Part shown: positions 14,459 to 21,825 of the stretch, one piece after another
Layout: each line of letters opens with the position of its first letter
Numbering within the stretch: position 1 is the stretch's first letter
From: a virus
Length of the DNA stretch: 64,000 bases
Virus record (IMG/VR): IMGVR_UViG_3300046794_000311
Coordinates: 21,748-85,747 of that record
Reading direction: 5' to 3' (one strand)
The notes under the pieces: generated by a model
What the model was told of the DNA's origin: nothing
Seen by the model: the letters and a program-made list of their open reading frames with translations, nothing else
Databases searched by the model: none
Made by a program: the position numbers and the translations under genes

Positions 14459-15697
14459 TCAGAGCCAGATGCGGTGCTCACTGGTGACGCGTCCCTTCTC
14501 GGGGTGGACGAAGTGCAGGCGCTGGCTCGGGTCGCCGGTCGCGGCCACGAACTCATGGGCGTACACGTTGTCCGACTCGGGGCTGCCGGTCATGTAGACC
14601 GAGCCTCCATTGGCCAACTGGAGTTGCATGGACTGGTGGTAGTGGCCGATGTACAGGTCACGGAAGGTCGGCAGGACGCCGGAGGCCCACTGGTTGGCCT
14701 TGCGCAGGATGCCGTACGCCGGGATGTTCCCGCCGAAACTCTTGATCTCGTCGCCGTGGATGGCCATGGCCCGGTAGTTGCCGATGGAGAAGTTCTGGTA
14801 CCAGTCCCCGGAGGTCTGGAACTTCTTCAGGCGCCCCTCGTGGGCCAGCCGCTCGCGGACGATGTTGTAGACCATGCGGTCGACGTTGTCGGACGCCTTG
14901 ATGCCGTCGGACTTCTTGCCGAGGCGGCCGTGGTTGCCGTACTCGGCGACGACCTCGACCTCGTCGTAGATCTGGAGGGCCTGCTTGATCGTCCAGATCA
15001 TCAGGTCGGAGACGTCGAACATCTGCTCATAGAGCGTGCCGTCCAACTCCCAGACCTGGCCGGGGAAGATGCTGACGCCTTCGACCATGTCCCCGGTGAA
15101 GAGCAGGACGCCCTTGCGGACCGGGTGGTCGGCGCGCTGGATCTCGGTGATCTCGTGGGCCTTCTCGACGTACCGCATCACGCGGGTCCGCATGATGGTG
15201 CGGTCGTACGTGATGGTCTTCTTGCCGCCCTGCCAGTCCGTGAGGTGCCACAGGGCGACCTCGCTGGCCTTGGTGCGCTTGTCGGCCTTGGGCGGGGCCA
15301 CCGTGGTCGCTCCGACGAACTGTGCGGCGTCCCTCGCGGCGCGGTAGACGGCCTCGATGTACTCGTCTCCACGCGCCTTGGCCTTGGTGAACTGCTGGAA
15401 GAGTCGGCGGTTGTCGCCCTCCAGGGAGACGATGCGCTCCCTCAACTCCTCGTTCGCGGCCACTGCCTCGGCCTCGCCCTCCACGGGCTGGGTATTAAGC
15501 CGCTTCGGCTCCTTGCCCGGCTCGACGAGGATGGAGCGCTTGTAGCCGTTGGCCTTGCGCCAGCGCCGGACGGCCGTCTCGGACGTCTCGATGCCGTTGA
15601 AGACGAGGTCCGCAGCGGCGGCCTCGTGGCCGACGGTGGGGTCCATCAGGATCTCGCGGACCCACTCGACATCAGTGGACTCGGTAAGGGCGCTCAA
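14459..15697 (-). CDS. Calcineurin-like metallophosphoesterase with N-terminal HTH
   Basis: 412 residues from a TTG preceded by GAGAGG. The N-terminal 60 residues resemble an HTH (AAADLVFNGIETSETAVRRWRKANG). Phosphoesterase motifs follow in order: HLTDWQGG, LLFTGDMVEG, EYGNHGRLG, AIHGDEIK and YIGHYHQS. This places it with the Mre11/SbcD-type or phage DNA phosphoesterases, so a role in processing DNA ends is likely. It heads the operon and is transcribed from 15756-15783. LNT at about residue 68 is the recurrent word. Confidence 0.88.
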   Translation of the reverse strand: MSALTESTDVEWVREILMDPTVGHEAAAADLVFNGIETSETAVRRWRKANGYKRSILVEPGKEPKRLNTQPVEGEAEAVAANEELRERIVSLEGDNRRLFQQFTKAKARGDEYIEAVYRAARDAAQFVGATTVAPPKADKRTKASEVALWHLTDWQGGKKTITYDRTIMRTRVMRYVEKAHEITEIQRADHPVRKGVLLFTGDMVEGVSIFPGQVWELDGTLYEQMFDVSDLMIWTIKQALQIYDEVEVVAEYGNHGRLGKKSDGIKASDNVDRMVYNIVRERLAHEGRLKKFQTSGDWYQNFSIGNYRAMAIHGDEIKSFGGNIPAYGILRKANQWASGVLPTFRDLYIGHYHQSMQLQLANGGSVYMTGSPESDNVYAHEFVAATGDPSQRLHFVHPEKGRVTSEHRIWL

Positions 15698-15755
15698 GGT
15701 GGTTCCTCTCGCAGGGGGTTGGTGGTGCCGGACCTCCCGGCCCGACCTGGATTAC

Positions 15756-15783
15756 GTTATAGGCATTACGGCTTCCATGTCAA
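15756..15783 (-). promoter_or_regulatory. Promoter TTGACA - 16 bp - TATAAC with palindrome half-site in spacer
   Basis: Near-consensus boxes 59 bases upstream of the phosphoesterase start. The spacer contains ATTACGGCTT (15765-15774), so a protein bound there would block polymerase. Confidence 0.75.
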
Positions 15784-15862
15784 CACTCACTCCAGGAGTG
15801 AACTTCCGCCACCCCGGGGTCAGCAGCCCCACTCGGACGCCTGACCTGCGCAGACTATCCTG

Positions 15863-15885
15863 ATTACTGGTTCTGAACCAGTAAT
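15863..15885 (+). promoter_or_regulatory. Perfect 23-base leader palindrome (variant)
   Basis: ATTACTGGTT, then CTG, then AACCAGTAAT: both arms exact. It has the same architecture as the ATTACGGCTT palindromes with two inner bases changed. It abuts the GAGGAG ribosome site of the next gene. Confidence 0.65.
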
Positions 15886-15899
15886 GAGGAGTCGCTTTA

Positions 15900-16319
15900 A
15901 TGAGCGGTATCGGTGGTTTCACCTACATCTTGACCAACAACGACCTGTCCGTGGCCCAGCCGGTCCCGGCCGGTGCGGAACTGGTCTCCATCTACGCGAA
16001 CCTCGGCACGGCGGGCTCTACGCAGTCCACGTTCCAGGTCAACAAGAACGGCTCGGCCGTCTCCGGCGCGGTCGCCACCGTGGCGGCCTCGGCGACCAAG
16101 GGCAACAAGGTCATCTCCAACCCGTACGTCGGCGTGAACGCGGGCAACCAGGCGGGCTGGACCGACCAGTCCGGCACCCAGTTCACCGCGAGCCAGGGCG
16201 GCGTGAACAACGTCGCTGCGCTGGCCACCTTCGCGGCCGGTGACACGGTCTCGCTGACCAACACCCTGGGCACGTCGGCCGCCAACCCGGGCGTCGTGCT
16301 GGTCTTCAAGACGCTCTGA
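15900..16319 (+). CDS. Beta-rich protein, possibly a virion/decoration protein
   Basis: 139 residues, ATG ten bases after GAGGAG. Low in charge and rich in Ala, Gly, Thr, Asn and Val, with regularly spaced beta strands (LVSIYANLGTAG, STFQVNKNG, VVLVFKTL). This resembles jelly-roll decoration or head-fibre domains, but no family is recognised. One of the few rightward genes, with its own palindromic leader and a terminator. Could be a highly expressed late protein. Confidence 0.7.
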   Translation: MSGIGGFTYILTNNDLSVAQPVPAGAELVSIYANLGTAGSTQSTFQVNKNGSAVSGAVATVAASATKGNKVISNPYVGVNAGNQAGWTDQSGTQFTASQGGVNNVAALATFAAGDTVSLTNTLGTSAANPGVVLVFKTL

Positions 16320-16330
16320 TCCCCACGGCG

Positions 16331-16369
16331 AACCCCCGGGCCACTGTTCACGCGGAGGTCCGGGGGTTT
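16331..16369 (+). terminator. Terminator after the 15900-16319 gene
   Basis: AACCCCCGG pairs with CCGGGGGTT, followed by TGTTG. Confidence 0.8.
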
Positions 16370-16392
16370 GTTGTATCCATGGAAGGAAGCCC

Positions 16393-16677
16393 ATGATCTG
16401 GTACTGCGACGAATGCAACGACTGGGGCACGTCCGACACCGAGGTGGACGCGGCCGTCGACAAGCAGAACCACCTGGACGCCCACCGGGGCCGCTACGTT
16501 CCCGAACCGGCCGCCGAGGATGAGCCGGACGAGGTCACTGTCTGGACGACGAAGCACGTGGCGTGGGGTATCACGGTTGTGCTCGGGCTACTGTCCGCAC
16601 GCTTCCCGGCCCTGCTGGGGGTATCAGCGGTTTCTGCGCTGCTCACGTTCGTGGTGACAGGCATCTCAGACGACTGA
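16393..16677 (+). CDS. Small zinc-finger membrane protein
   Basis: 94 residues with GGAAGGAAG upstream. N-terminal CDECNDW with a later HLDAHRG suggests a zinc site. The C-terminal 40 residues form two hydrophobic helices (TVVLGLLSARFPALLGVSAV and the end). Likely membrane-anchored; role unknown. It could read through from the preceding terminator or have its own promoter. Confidence 0.7.
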   Translation: MIWYCDECNDWGTSDTEVDAAVDKQNHLDAHRGRYVPEPAAEDEPDEVTVWTTKHVAWGITVVLGLLSARFPALLGVSAVSALLTFVVTGISDD

Positions 16678-16707
16678 GCCCCGGGTAACCACGTGGGTTC
16701 CGGGGCT
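16677..16707. terminator. Bidirectional terminator
   Basis: AGCCCCGG ... AACC pairs with GGTT ... CCGGGGCT around ACGT, between convergent genes. Confidence 0.8.
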
Positions 16708-16728
16708 GTTCAGTCGTGCAGGGAGGTG

Positions 16729-17049
16729 TTACGCGATCCGACGGACGGACACTCGGAGGGTCGCATTCGCGGAACCGCCGGTGACCTTGACGCGGAAGTA
16801 CCGCGCAGCCGGGTTGAACACCGAGTTGTTCGACAGTGAGGACATCGGGGAGAGCGGAAGATCAGCGAACCCAAGCGGGTTCACGCCGTCGACCGACTCC
16901 TCGATGCCGACAGACCCACTGCCGTAGAGGGCGAAAGCAATGCGGGCCGACAGGATGCTGCTGCTGTCCACCCACTCCCCGGTGTAGGTGCCCGCACCGT
17001 CGAGCGTGGTGTCAGCCTCTACCGGGAGGTCAGGTCGCTTGAAGGACAT
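16729..17049 (-). CDS. Beta-sandwich-like protein, 106 residues
   Basis: Alternating beta-strand pattern (GTYTGEWVDSSSILSARIAFALYGSG ... RYFRVKVTGGSANATLRVSVRRIA), typical of small carbohydrate-binding or tail-associated domains. It stands alone beside the tRNA genes. No family recognised; a virion or cell-surface binding role is plausible. Confidence 0.7.
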   Translation of the reverse strand: MSFKRPDLPVEADTTLDGAGTYTGEWVDSSSILSARIAFALYGSGSVGIEESVDGVNPLGFADLPLSPMSSLSNNSVFNPAARYFRVKVTGGSANATLRVSVRRIA

Positions 17050-17154
17050 GTAGTGCCTTTCTTACGGAAACGAGAACCCGGCGTTTTGAGATGGGGCCGG
17101 GTAACCATCAGCGAGCTATTTGTTCATAGGAGCATGGTCGCTATCCGCTCCTAG

Positions 17155-17227
17155 CTCCCCCACCTGGACTCGAACCAGGAACTCGCGGATTAACAGTCCG
17201 CTGCTCTGCCAATTGAGCTATGGAGGA
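17155..17227 (-). tRNA. tRNA-Asn (GTT)
   Basis: 73 bases. Acceptor stem TCCTCCA/TGGGGGA, anticodon stem GCGGA/TCCGC enclosing CTGTTAA (anticodon GTT), and a T arm with TTCGAGT. Reads AAC and AAT codons. No encoded CCA. Confidence 0.93.
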
Positions 17228-17232
17228 TTGTG

Positions 17233-17312
17233 TAGCCAAGGTGGGACTCGAACCCACACGCCTTTCGGCGCCGCTTTTGAGGCGGCTGACTGTGCCATTC
17301 GTCTACTCGGCC
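17233..17312 (-). tRNA. tRNA-Leu (CAA)
   Basis: 80 bases. Acceptor GGCCGAG/CTTGGCT, anticodon stem GCCGC/GCGGC around CTCAAAA (anticodon CAA, reads TTG), and a short class II variable arm. It lies five bases from tRNA-Asn. Confidence 0.9.
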
Positions 17313-17400
17313 GAACGTGCTCCGCACTGTTGTATCCGGTTTAGCACGGGCACTCCAGTCCAGGGTTCTTACCGGTCCCGGACTTTCCTACTGGTGAATC

Positions 17401-18024
17401 CTACTTCACCGTGTAGCGCCCGTAGTAAACGGACCGCGTCCACGGCTTGTAGTAGTTCACGCCCTTACCGGGACGCTCCGACTCCAGCCACGTCGTGGAA
17501 TTGACGTAGATAGCCACGTGGTAAACGCTGCCGTGGGAGTCGTGAACGAAGACCAGGTCGCCCTTCTGGGGCTTCGAGACCTTCGCGCTGGAGCGGTACT
17601 GCGCGTCCGCGACGCGGGGGATGCTCTTCCCCAGCTTCTTGAACGTGTAGTAGGTCAGGCCGGAGCAGTCGAAGCCCGCCGACGGCGAGGTGCCGCCCCA
17701 GACGTACCGCGTACCGATGTACTTGGCGGCCTGGTTGACGATCTTCGTGCCCGACGAGGTCGAGCTGCTGGTCGTAGGAGGCTTCGGGGTGGACGTGGAG
17801 GCGGTCAGGTAGATCTTCTCGCCGACGTAGATCCTGTTCGGGTTGGATATGTGGTTGATGGACGCGAGGTGCTGATACGTCGTCTTGTGGGCTGATGCGA
17901 TCCCGCTCAGGGTTTGTCCGCTCTTCACGGTCACGTAACTGGCCGACGCGTCCGCGACCGAAGCCGCGATCGGGGTTATGGCCAGTGCGCCCGCAAGAGC
18001 GAGTCCAGCGATCCTCTTATTCAT
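17401..18024 (-). CDS. Secreted LysM - NlpC/P60 cell-wall hydrolase
   Basis: 207 residues. Signal peptide with hydrophobic core at about 6-25 ending near ASVADA. LysM domain at about 30-75 ([16 protein letters not shown]), a Ser/Thr/Pro linker, then NlpC/P60 with catalytic Cys120 in FDCSGLT and His169 in VYHVAIYV. It would cut stem peptides of peptidoglycan outside the membrane. A signal-peptide exported hydrolase placed between two tRNA pairs is odd for an endolysin and looks host-derived; a second, GH25 lysin is at 50496. Confidence 0.92.
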   Translation of the reverse strand: MNKRIAGLALAGALAITPIAASVADASASYVTVKSGQTLSGIASAHKTTYQHLASINHISNPNRIYVGEKIYLTASTSTPKPPTTSSSTSSGTKIVNQAAKYIGTRYVWGGTSPSAGFDCSGLTYYTFKKLGKSIPRVADAQYRSSAKVSKPQKGDLVFVHDSHGSVYHVAIYVNSTTWLESERPGKGVNYYKPWTRSVYYGRYTVK

Positions 18025-18192
18025 GATGCACTCCGCACGCCTGCGAAATTAGGTGACGGGCTCGGGATAAGTGCTGTTCCCTACCACAAATGGTTCTGCG
18101 GATTCGCCCCAGTACTGCGTTTCGGTCTCCCGCCCCTGTTCAGGGTTGATTGCAGTTTTTGTCCAGGAACAGGGCTCGGCGTCTGGACAAAG

Positions 18193-18265
18193 TGGCCCCC
18201 CTTGGAATCGCACCAAGATCTCCCGCTTTTCAGGCGGGCGCATTAACTGCCTCTGCCAAAGGGCC
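18193..18265 (-). tRNA. tRNA-Phe (GAA)
   Basis: 73 bases. Acceptor GGCCCTT with GGGGGCC (two G-U pairs), anticodon stem CCCGC/GCGGG around CTGAAAA (anticodon GAA). The D arm is irregular, but the overall cloverleaf forms. Confidence 0.85.
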
Positions 18266-18270
18266 TTGAG

Positions 18271-18344
18271 TCTGGACGGCAGGATTCGAACCTGCGACCC
18301 CCTGAATCCAAATCAGGCGCGCTACCGGGCTGCGCTACGTCCAG
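18271..18344 (-). tRNA. tRNA-Pro (TGG)
   Basis: 74 bases. Acceptor CTGGACG/CGTCCAG is perfect; anticodon stem CCTGA/TCAGG around TTTGGAT (anticodon TGG); T arm GCAGG/CCTGC with TTCGAAT. Confidence 0.93.
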
Positions 18345-18476
18345 AAGTTGATGGCTTCACATTACGGTATCAGGGATAGGGCTTGTCAACCCCATTGAGC
18401 AACTAGCTTGCGTTGGGAGAGAGTGTTCCCCGCCGGGTCTTACGCCTCGCTTGGGGTAGCGGGCCAAGGGGCTGCC

Positions 18477-18599
18477 CTAGCGGGCGGGGAACAGGAAGCG
18501 GCCGAGGCAGAACGCCTGCAAGGCCGGGATGAGCGCGGGCATGCTGCCGGAGGGGAGGTGGTTCCCCTGGCCCGGCCGTCGCTCGCTCATCGTGTTCAT
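18477..18599 (-). CDS. 40-residue protein, uncertain
   Basis: ATG at 18599 after AAGGATGC. The product starts NTMSERRPGQGNH and ends with a hydrophobic stretch ALQAFCLGRFLFPAR. Another frame starting four bases earlier gives an Arg/Pro-rich product that looks like a shadow. The leader at 18622 carries a palindrome half-site. The 3' end lies in a GTTCCCCGCC hairpin. Confidence 0.45.
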   Translation of the reverse strand: MNTMSERRPGQGNHLPSGSMPALIPALQAFCLGRFLFPAR

Positions 18600-18621
18600 G
18601 CATCCTTTTTACAGGATCACG

Positions 18622-18631
18622 GTTACGGCTT
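18622..18631 (-). promoter_or_regulatory. Leader palindrome half-site
   Basis: GTTACGGCTT directly followed by TGTAATCC. Minus-strand boxes TTACAA and TGTAAA, 17 bases apart, overlap it. Confidence 0.4.
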
Positions 18632-18698
18632 TGTAATCCGAGGCCACTGCCCCGACGCCTCGCGCGAGGCGGGGGGTAGGGCACTGTCCTGGACAGCG

Positions 18699-18735
18699 AA
18701 AAGGGCCGGGGGACGCCGTTGTCCCTCCGACCCTT
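18699..18735 (-). terminator. Terminator of the Lsr2-like gene
   Basis: AAGGGTCGG-GGGAC pairs with GTCCC-CCGGCCCTT, with TTTTC after it on the minus strand. Confidence 0.8.
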
Positions 18736-18752
18736 GCTGTGTCAGATGAAAG

Positions 18753-19127
18753 CTACTTGTGCGCGGCCTCGAACTCCTGGATGTACGACTTGGGGATCCG
18801 CCCCGTGGAGGAGATCTCCCGGCCCTGCTCCTTCAGCCACTGGCGCACGTCGGCAGCGGTGAAGGTCTGACCACCCTTGCCCCGGATGGCCTTGAGCACC
18901 TGCGTACCCACGCGCTTCTCGGTGTTGTGCGCGATCGAGGTGAACGGGTTCAGGGACTCCACGAGAAGCTGCTGATGCTCATCGCATAGGTCCATGAAAT
19001 ACCTCGTTGTCCCGTACGTGATGGCCGTGGCCTCGTTGTCCGGCACGTCCTGGCCACAGGTCTCCATCTTGCGACCGCGCTTCACCTTGAAGTCGCAGAA
19101 CTTGTCGACGCTGACTCGCTCACCCAT
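18753..19127 (-). CDS. Lsr2-like nucleoid-associated protein
   Basis: 124 residues from the ATG at 19127 (GGAG eight bases upstream). The C-terminal domain (about 88-124: AADVRQWLKEQGREISSTGR then IPKSYIQEFEAAHK) is the Lsr2 DNA-binding fold with a TGRIP loop in place of RGRIP. The N-terminal half differs from Lsr2: it has C11, C24 and C48 and no dimerisation beta strands, so it may bind zinc. Lsr2 proteins bind AT-rich minor grooves and silence genes. The phage copy could protect or silence phage DNA or compete with host Lsr2. Confidence 0.85.
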   Translation of the reverse strand: MGERVSVDKFCDFKVKRGRKMETCGQDVPDNEATAITYGTTRYFMDLCDEHQQLLVESLNPFTSIAHNTEKRVGTQVLKAIRGKGGQTFTAADVRQWLKEQGREISSTGRIPKSYIQEFEAAHK

Positions 19128-19252
19128 GTGATCCACTCCTTAAACGGCCTCGCCGTCGGCGCAGCGATCGGCACGATGACTATGTTGGTCATCGACCAGG
19201 CTGTTGTCAAGCGACTGCCGTCACACGCTCGACAAGGCCGTTCCAGGAACAC

Positions 19253-20116
19253 CTATTTAAGAAGGGTTTCAACCGGCGCCAGGACGTTGTGAACGACCTC
19301 CTGAACAGCGCCCCTGCCCTCATCGGGTACGGAAGGGGCCGTGCGCAGCGGGGTGGTCTTCGCCACTGTCCCGGACGGAGTAGGCGAGGCTGGCGCCGTG
19401 TTCTTGGGCTTCGACGTGTCCTTCTTGGGCTTCCCCGAAGGGTTCGAAAGGTGGTTTCCGATCACCTTCCGGTGCTTGCCGACGTAGGAGCCGGGCTTCT
19501 CTACCGTCGGCGAGGTGGTCACCTTCGCGTGCCTGACCGCGTCCTGATACGCGGATCTTGTCGGCCGAAAGGTGTTGTGGGTGGGGGTGGGGGTTGCCGT
19601 CGGCACGGGCAGGTCGTCGCTGGCTATGTCCGGCTGGTCCATCGTGGGCTTGTGGCGGTGGTCCCACTGGTCCAAGGCAGCTTCAGTGGTCATACCAACG
19701 ACAAAGGGGGCTAGGGACGCGACCAGCGTGAGCATGGTGCGCCGGTACAGGGGCTTGGGCCTACGGGGCCTCTTCGCCCGGCGCGAACGCGGCTTCGGGG
19801 CGGGGTCAGGCTGCTTCACCAGCGCGGGATCATCCTCGCGCAACCAGTAGACGAACTCCTGCTGCTCCGGATCCCATCCGAAGTTCAGCACGCCCTCATC
19901 GACCAGGGCCATCAGTTCGGTGTCGACCTCGTCGGGCTCCTGGAGGCCGTAGAAGTCGGGGATGGCGTGCTCATGCGGCACGTCTTCCTTGTGACGTACG
20001 TGCGGCTCGCTCGCCGCTTCTGGGGGCATGGGAGGCTCCCCCGCAAATCTGTGACGCAGCTCTCGGACGTCCTGCTCCCCGGTGTCGTCACGTCCGTCGC
20101 GCCTGATTGTGTTCAT
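19253..20116 (-). CDS. Membrane-anchored protein with disordered outer domain
   Basis: 287 residues from the ATG at 20116. An acidic N-terminal region (about 1-125) contains EFVYWLREDDPAL. It is followed by a basic patch (KPRSRRAKRPRRPKPLYRR), one transmembrane helix (about 135-155) and a long Thr/Pro/Lys-rich tail probably outside the cell. The layout recalls anti-sigma or surface proteins of Streptomyces, but no domain is recognised. Confidence 0.7.
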   Translation of the reverse strand: MNTIRRDGRDDTGEQDVRELRHRFAGEPPMPPEAASEPHVRHKEDVPHEHAIPDFYGLQEPDEVDTELMALVDEGVLNFGWDPEQQEFVYWLREDDPALVKQPDPAPKPRSRRAKRPRRPKPLYRRTMLTLVASLAPFVVGMTTEAALDQWDHRHKPTMDQPDIASDDLPVPTATPTPTHNTFRPTRSAYQDAVRHAKVTTSPTVEKPGSYVGKHRKVIGNHLSNPSGKPKKDTSKPKNTAPASPTPSGTVAKTTPLRTAPSVPDEGRGAVQEVVHNVLAPVETLLK

Positions 20117-20605
20117 GTCCCTTGTAAACCCCTCCAGCAACGCGCCCCCCGCGATGGCTGTGGGGCGCGTGAAGACACATGGCCCTGGCCAAATCCCAAC
20201 CCTGGGCGCTGAGTTTCGTGCTTCGCGGTAGGCAAAGACCTCGGGGATCAGCATGTGGAGAAACGGTGGATGGCCAGTGCATGGAACCTAACATCCAGTG
20301 ATCGGAGAGCACACCCCCCGGGCAAGTTACGCAACTCAGTTTCTTTACCCTCCCATGACCGTACGGGCAGGTTGCGTTTACTTAAACCCTCAACAGATGC
20401 CGGACCACTGCGCAGCAATCCGCGCAAAGTAGACACCTAAACAATCTGTTGCTGTGAGGCACGTCACACAGTCAATTCTGGGCATTCGGCCAGGTTGTAG
20501 ATCATTATCGTCAAGCATCGGCCGGACACAACTTGACCCCATCACGGATTTACCGTAATGGGGTCAGGCGCCAGGCTATGTCAAGTCATTTGCCTCAGAG
20601 GCAAC
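20117..20605. other. 489-base intergenic region
   Basis: No convincing reading frame on either strand. It is less GC-rich than its surroundings. It holds an interrupted repeat (AGTTACGCAAC near 20333 and GTTGCGTTTACT near 20382), a CGTCAA box near 20510 and the hairpin at 20533-20567. It may contain control sites for the genes at 19253 and beyond, or an origin-like element; nothing decisive is seen. Confidence 0.5.
20533..20567 (-). terminator. Hairpin downstream of polynucleotide kinase gene
   Basis: TGACCCCAT-c-ACGG pairs with CCGT-a-ATGGGGTCA around ATTTA. It has no clear T-run, so it may stabilise the transcript end rather than terminate efficiently. Confidence 0.55.
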
Positions 20606-21529
20606 TCAGAAGTTTCCGGGCGCCACCTGAAGGACTCGCAAGCCGAGATTGCGCCACATGTCGACCACCTGGTTGCGGTCGTCGAGGACCAGCCAGACGT
20701 TGTACCGGCCCAGGATCTCCTGCCGGTAGATCTCCTCCTTCACGATCGAGTCCTTGCGCATGTCGTACTCGGATCGCATCAGCAGCGGCGACAGGGAGGT
20801 CCAGTCCCCCACGTGCTGCACCAGCCAGGCCCGGGTCTTCTTGTAGGCCCTCGCGTCGCGGCCGGAGACGAAGATGATCTCGGCGCCAGCGTCCCGCAGC
20901 GTGTTCACCAGGTCGACGACGTCCTGGTGTGCCTCGTCCTCGTCCACGCGGTCCCAGTCGAAGGGACTGCGGTCGGCCATCTTGGCCAGCGTTCCGTCCA
21001 GGTCCACCAGAACGGCGTGAGGGCGGCCCTGGATGTACTCCGGCGGGTCGGCGGGCTTCGGGGCCAGGTACTTCTCGTACATGTCCCTGATGACCTTCTC
21101 GCCGACGCTCTTCTCCCGCTTCAGGTCGCGGCGGACGCAGGTATTAAGCGGGACGTCGGTGAAGTCCTTGACGAAGAACCGGGCACCTTCCTCCTCCGCG
21201 ATCTTCGCCAGCCGCTCCTCGTGGAACGGGTTGAGGTTGGTGTCGGCGACGATCACGGAGACGCCCTGGAGCAGGAACGTCTTCACCAGCGCGTCGCGGG
21301 CCTTGACGACCTGGCGCTCGTGCTTGCCGTGGAAGCGGTCGGCGTGCAGCATCGCCCGCAGGTCGTCCTTGCACACGACGACGGCGCCGCCCGGGACAGC
21401 CTTGAGCACCTGCTCCCGGGCCCACGTCGTCTTGCCCGAGCCCGGCAGGCCCTTGGTCATGGTCAGCGTCGTCACGGGCTTCTCCTTGGTCTTCTTCGGT
21501 CCGCAGCACTGGCACTTCAGCAGGCTCAT
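20606..21529 (-). CDS. pseT: Polynucleotide 5'-kinase / 3'-phosphatase (T4 Pnkp-like)
   Basis: 307 residues. The ATG at 21529 overlaps the stop of the gene upstream. The kinase domain has GLPGSGKT (27-34) and a T4-like layout to about 150. The phosphatase domain of the HAD type has VDLDGT (175-180), then FVSGRD and LVLDDR. It repairs RNA (or DNA) ends by removing 3' phosphates and adding 5' phosphates, the step before RNA ligase, which is encoded two genes upstream. LNT at 128-130 is the recurrent word (21140). Confidence 0.93.
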   Translation of the reverse strand: MSLLKCQCCGPKKTKEKPVTTLTMTKGLPGSGKTTWAREQVLKAVPGGAVVVCKDDLRAMLHADRFHGKHERQVVKARDALVKTFLLQGVSVIVADTNLNPFHEERLAKIAEEEGARFFVKDFTDVPLNTCVRRDLKREKSVGEKVIRDMYEKYLAPKPADPPEYIQGRPHAVLVDLDGTLAKMADRSPFDWDRVDEDEAHQDVVDLVNTLRDAGAEIIFVSGRDARAYKKTRAWLVQHVGDWTSLSPLLMRSEYDMRKDSIVKEEIYRQEILGRYNVWLVLDDRNQVVDMWRNLGLRVLQVAPGNF

Positions 21530-21825
21530 CGACAGCACCCGTCGCAGCCGTGCAGGCCCTCGTAGGGGTGGTAGTCCACGCCCTGCATCAGCCGCTTGTA
21601 GTCGAGGTCGTCCGGGTCGGGGTGACCGACACCGTGGGGGCACATCCGCTCCATCAGCGCGCGGTCCATACGGAAGTGCTGGGGCCAGTCGGCCATGTGG
21701 TGATCGGAGGGGTTGTGTACGCAGCAGTGGCGGCCGATGCAGTCCTTGCGGGGGTGGGCGAGGAGTCGTTCCCCGCCCACCAGTTCCGCCGCCTCGAACC
21801 AGCCGCCGAGGTCGTCGGGCTCCAT
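21526..21825 (-). CDS. Cys/His-rich conserved phage protein
   Basis: 99 residues. Many Cys and His (DCIGRHCCVHNPSDHHMADWP ... MCPHGVGHPDPDD ... GCDGCC) suggest metal binding. It overlaps both RNA-repair neighbours, so it is expressed with them. The HHMxxWPxxxRxDR and CPHGVGHPDPDD phrases look conserved in actinophage proteins, but no function is known to me. Confidence 0.75.
   Translation of the reverse strand: MEPDDLGGWFEAAELVGGERLLAHPRKDCIGRHCCVHNPSDHHMADWPQHFRMDRALMERMCPHGVGHPDPDDLDYKRLMQGVDYHPYEGLHGCDGCCR

Larger units (their letters stand above)
13198..15499 (-). repeat. CTTAATACC words, cluster 1 (three copies)
   Basis: Sense-oriented copies at 13198-13206 (MazG-like gene, 5' end), 14182-14190 (last codons of the 14158-14430 gene) and 15491-15499 (metallophosphoesterase). 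All are exact, in frame as Leu-Asn-Thr and preceded by G or C. Confidence 0.85.

Noticed and set aside
18403-18684. Arg/Pro-rich 93-residue minus frame
   Set aside because: Competes with the 40-residue frame, which has the better ribosome site; looks like a shadow.
20533-20567. Leader palindrome copy
   Set aside because: It contains ACGG/CCGT but lacks the AAGCC core and lies downstream of a gene, so it was classed as a 3' hairpin.
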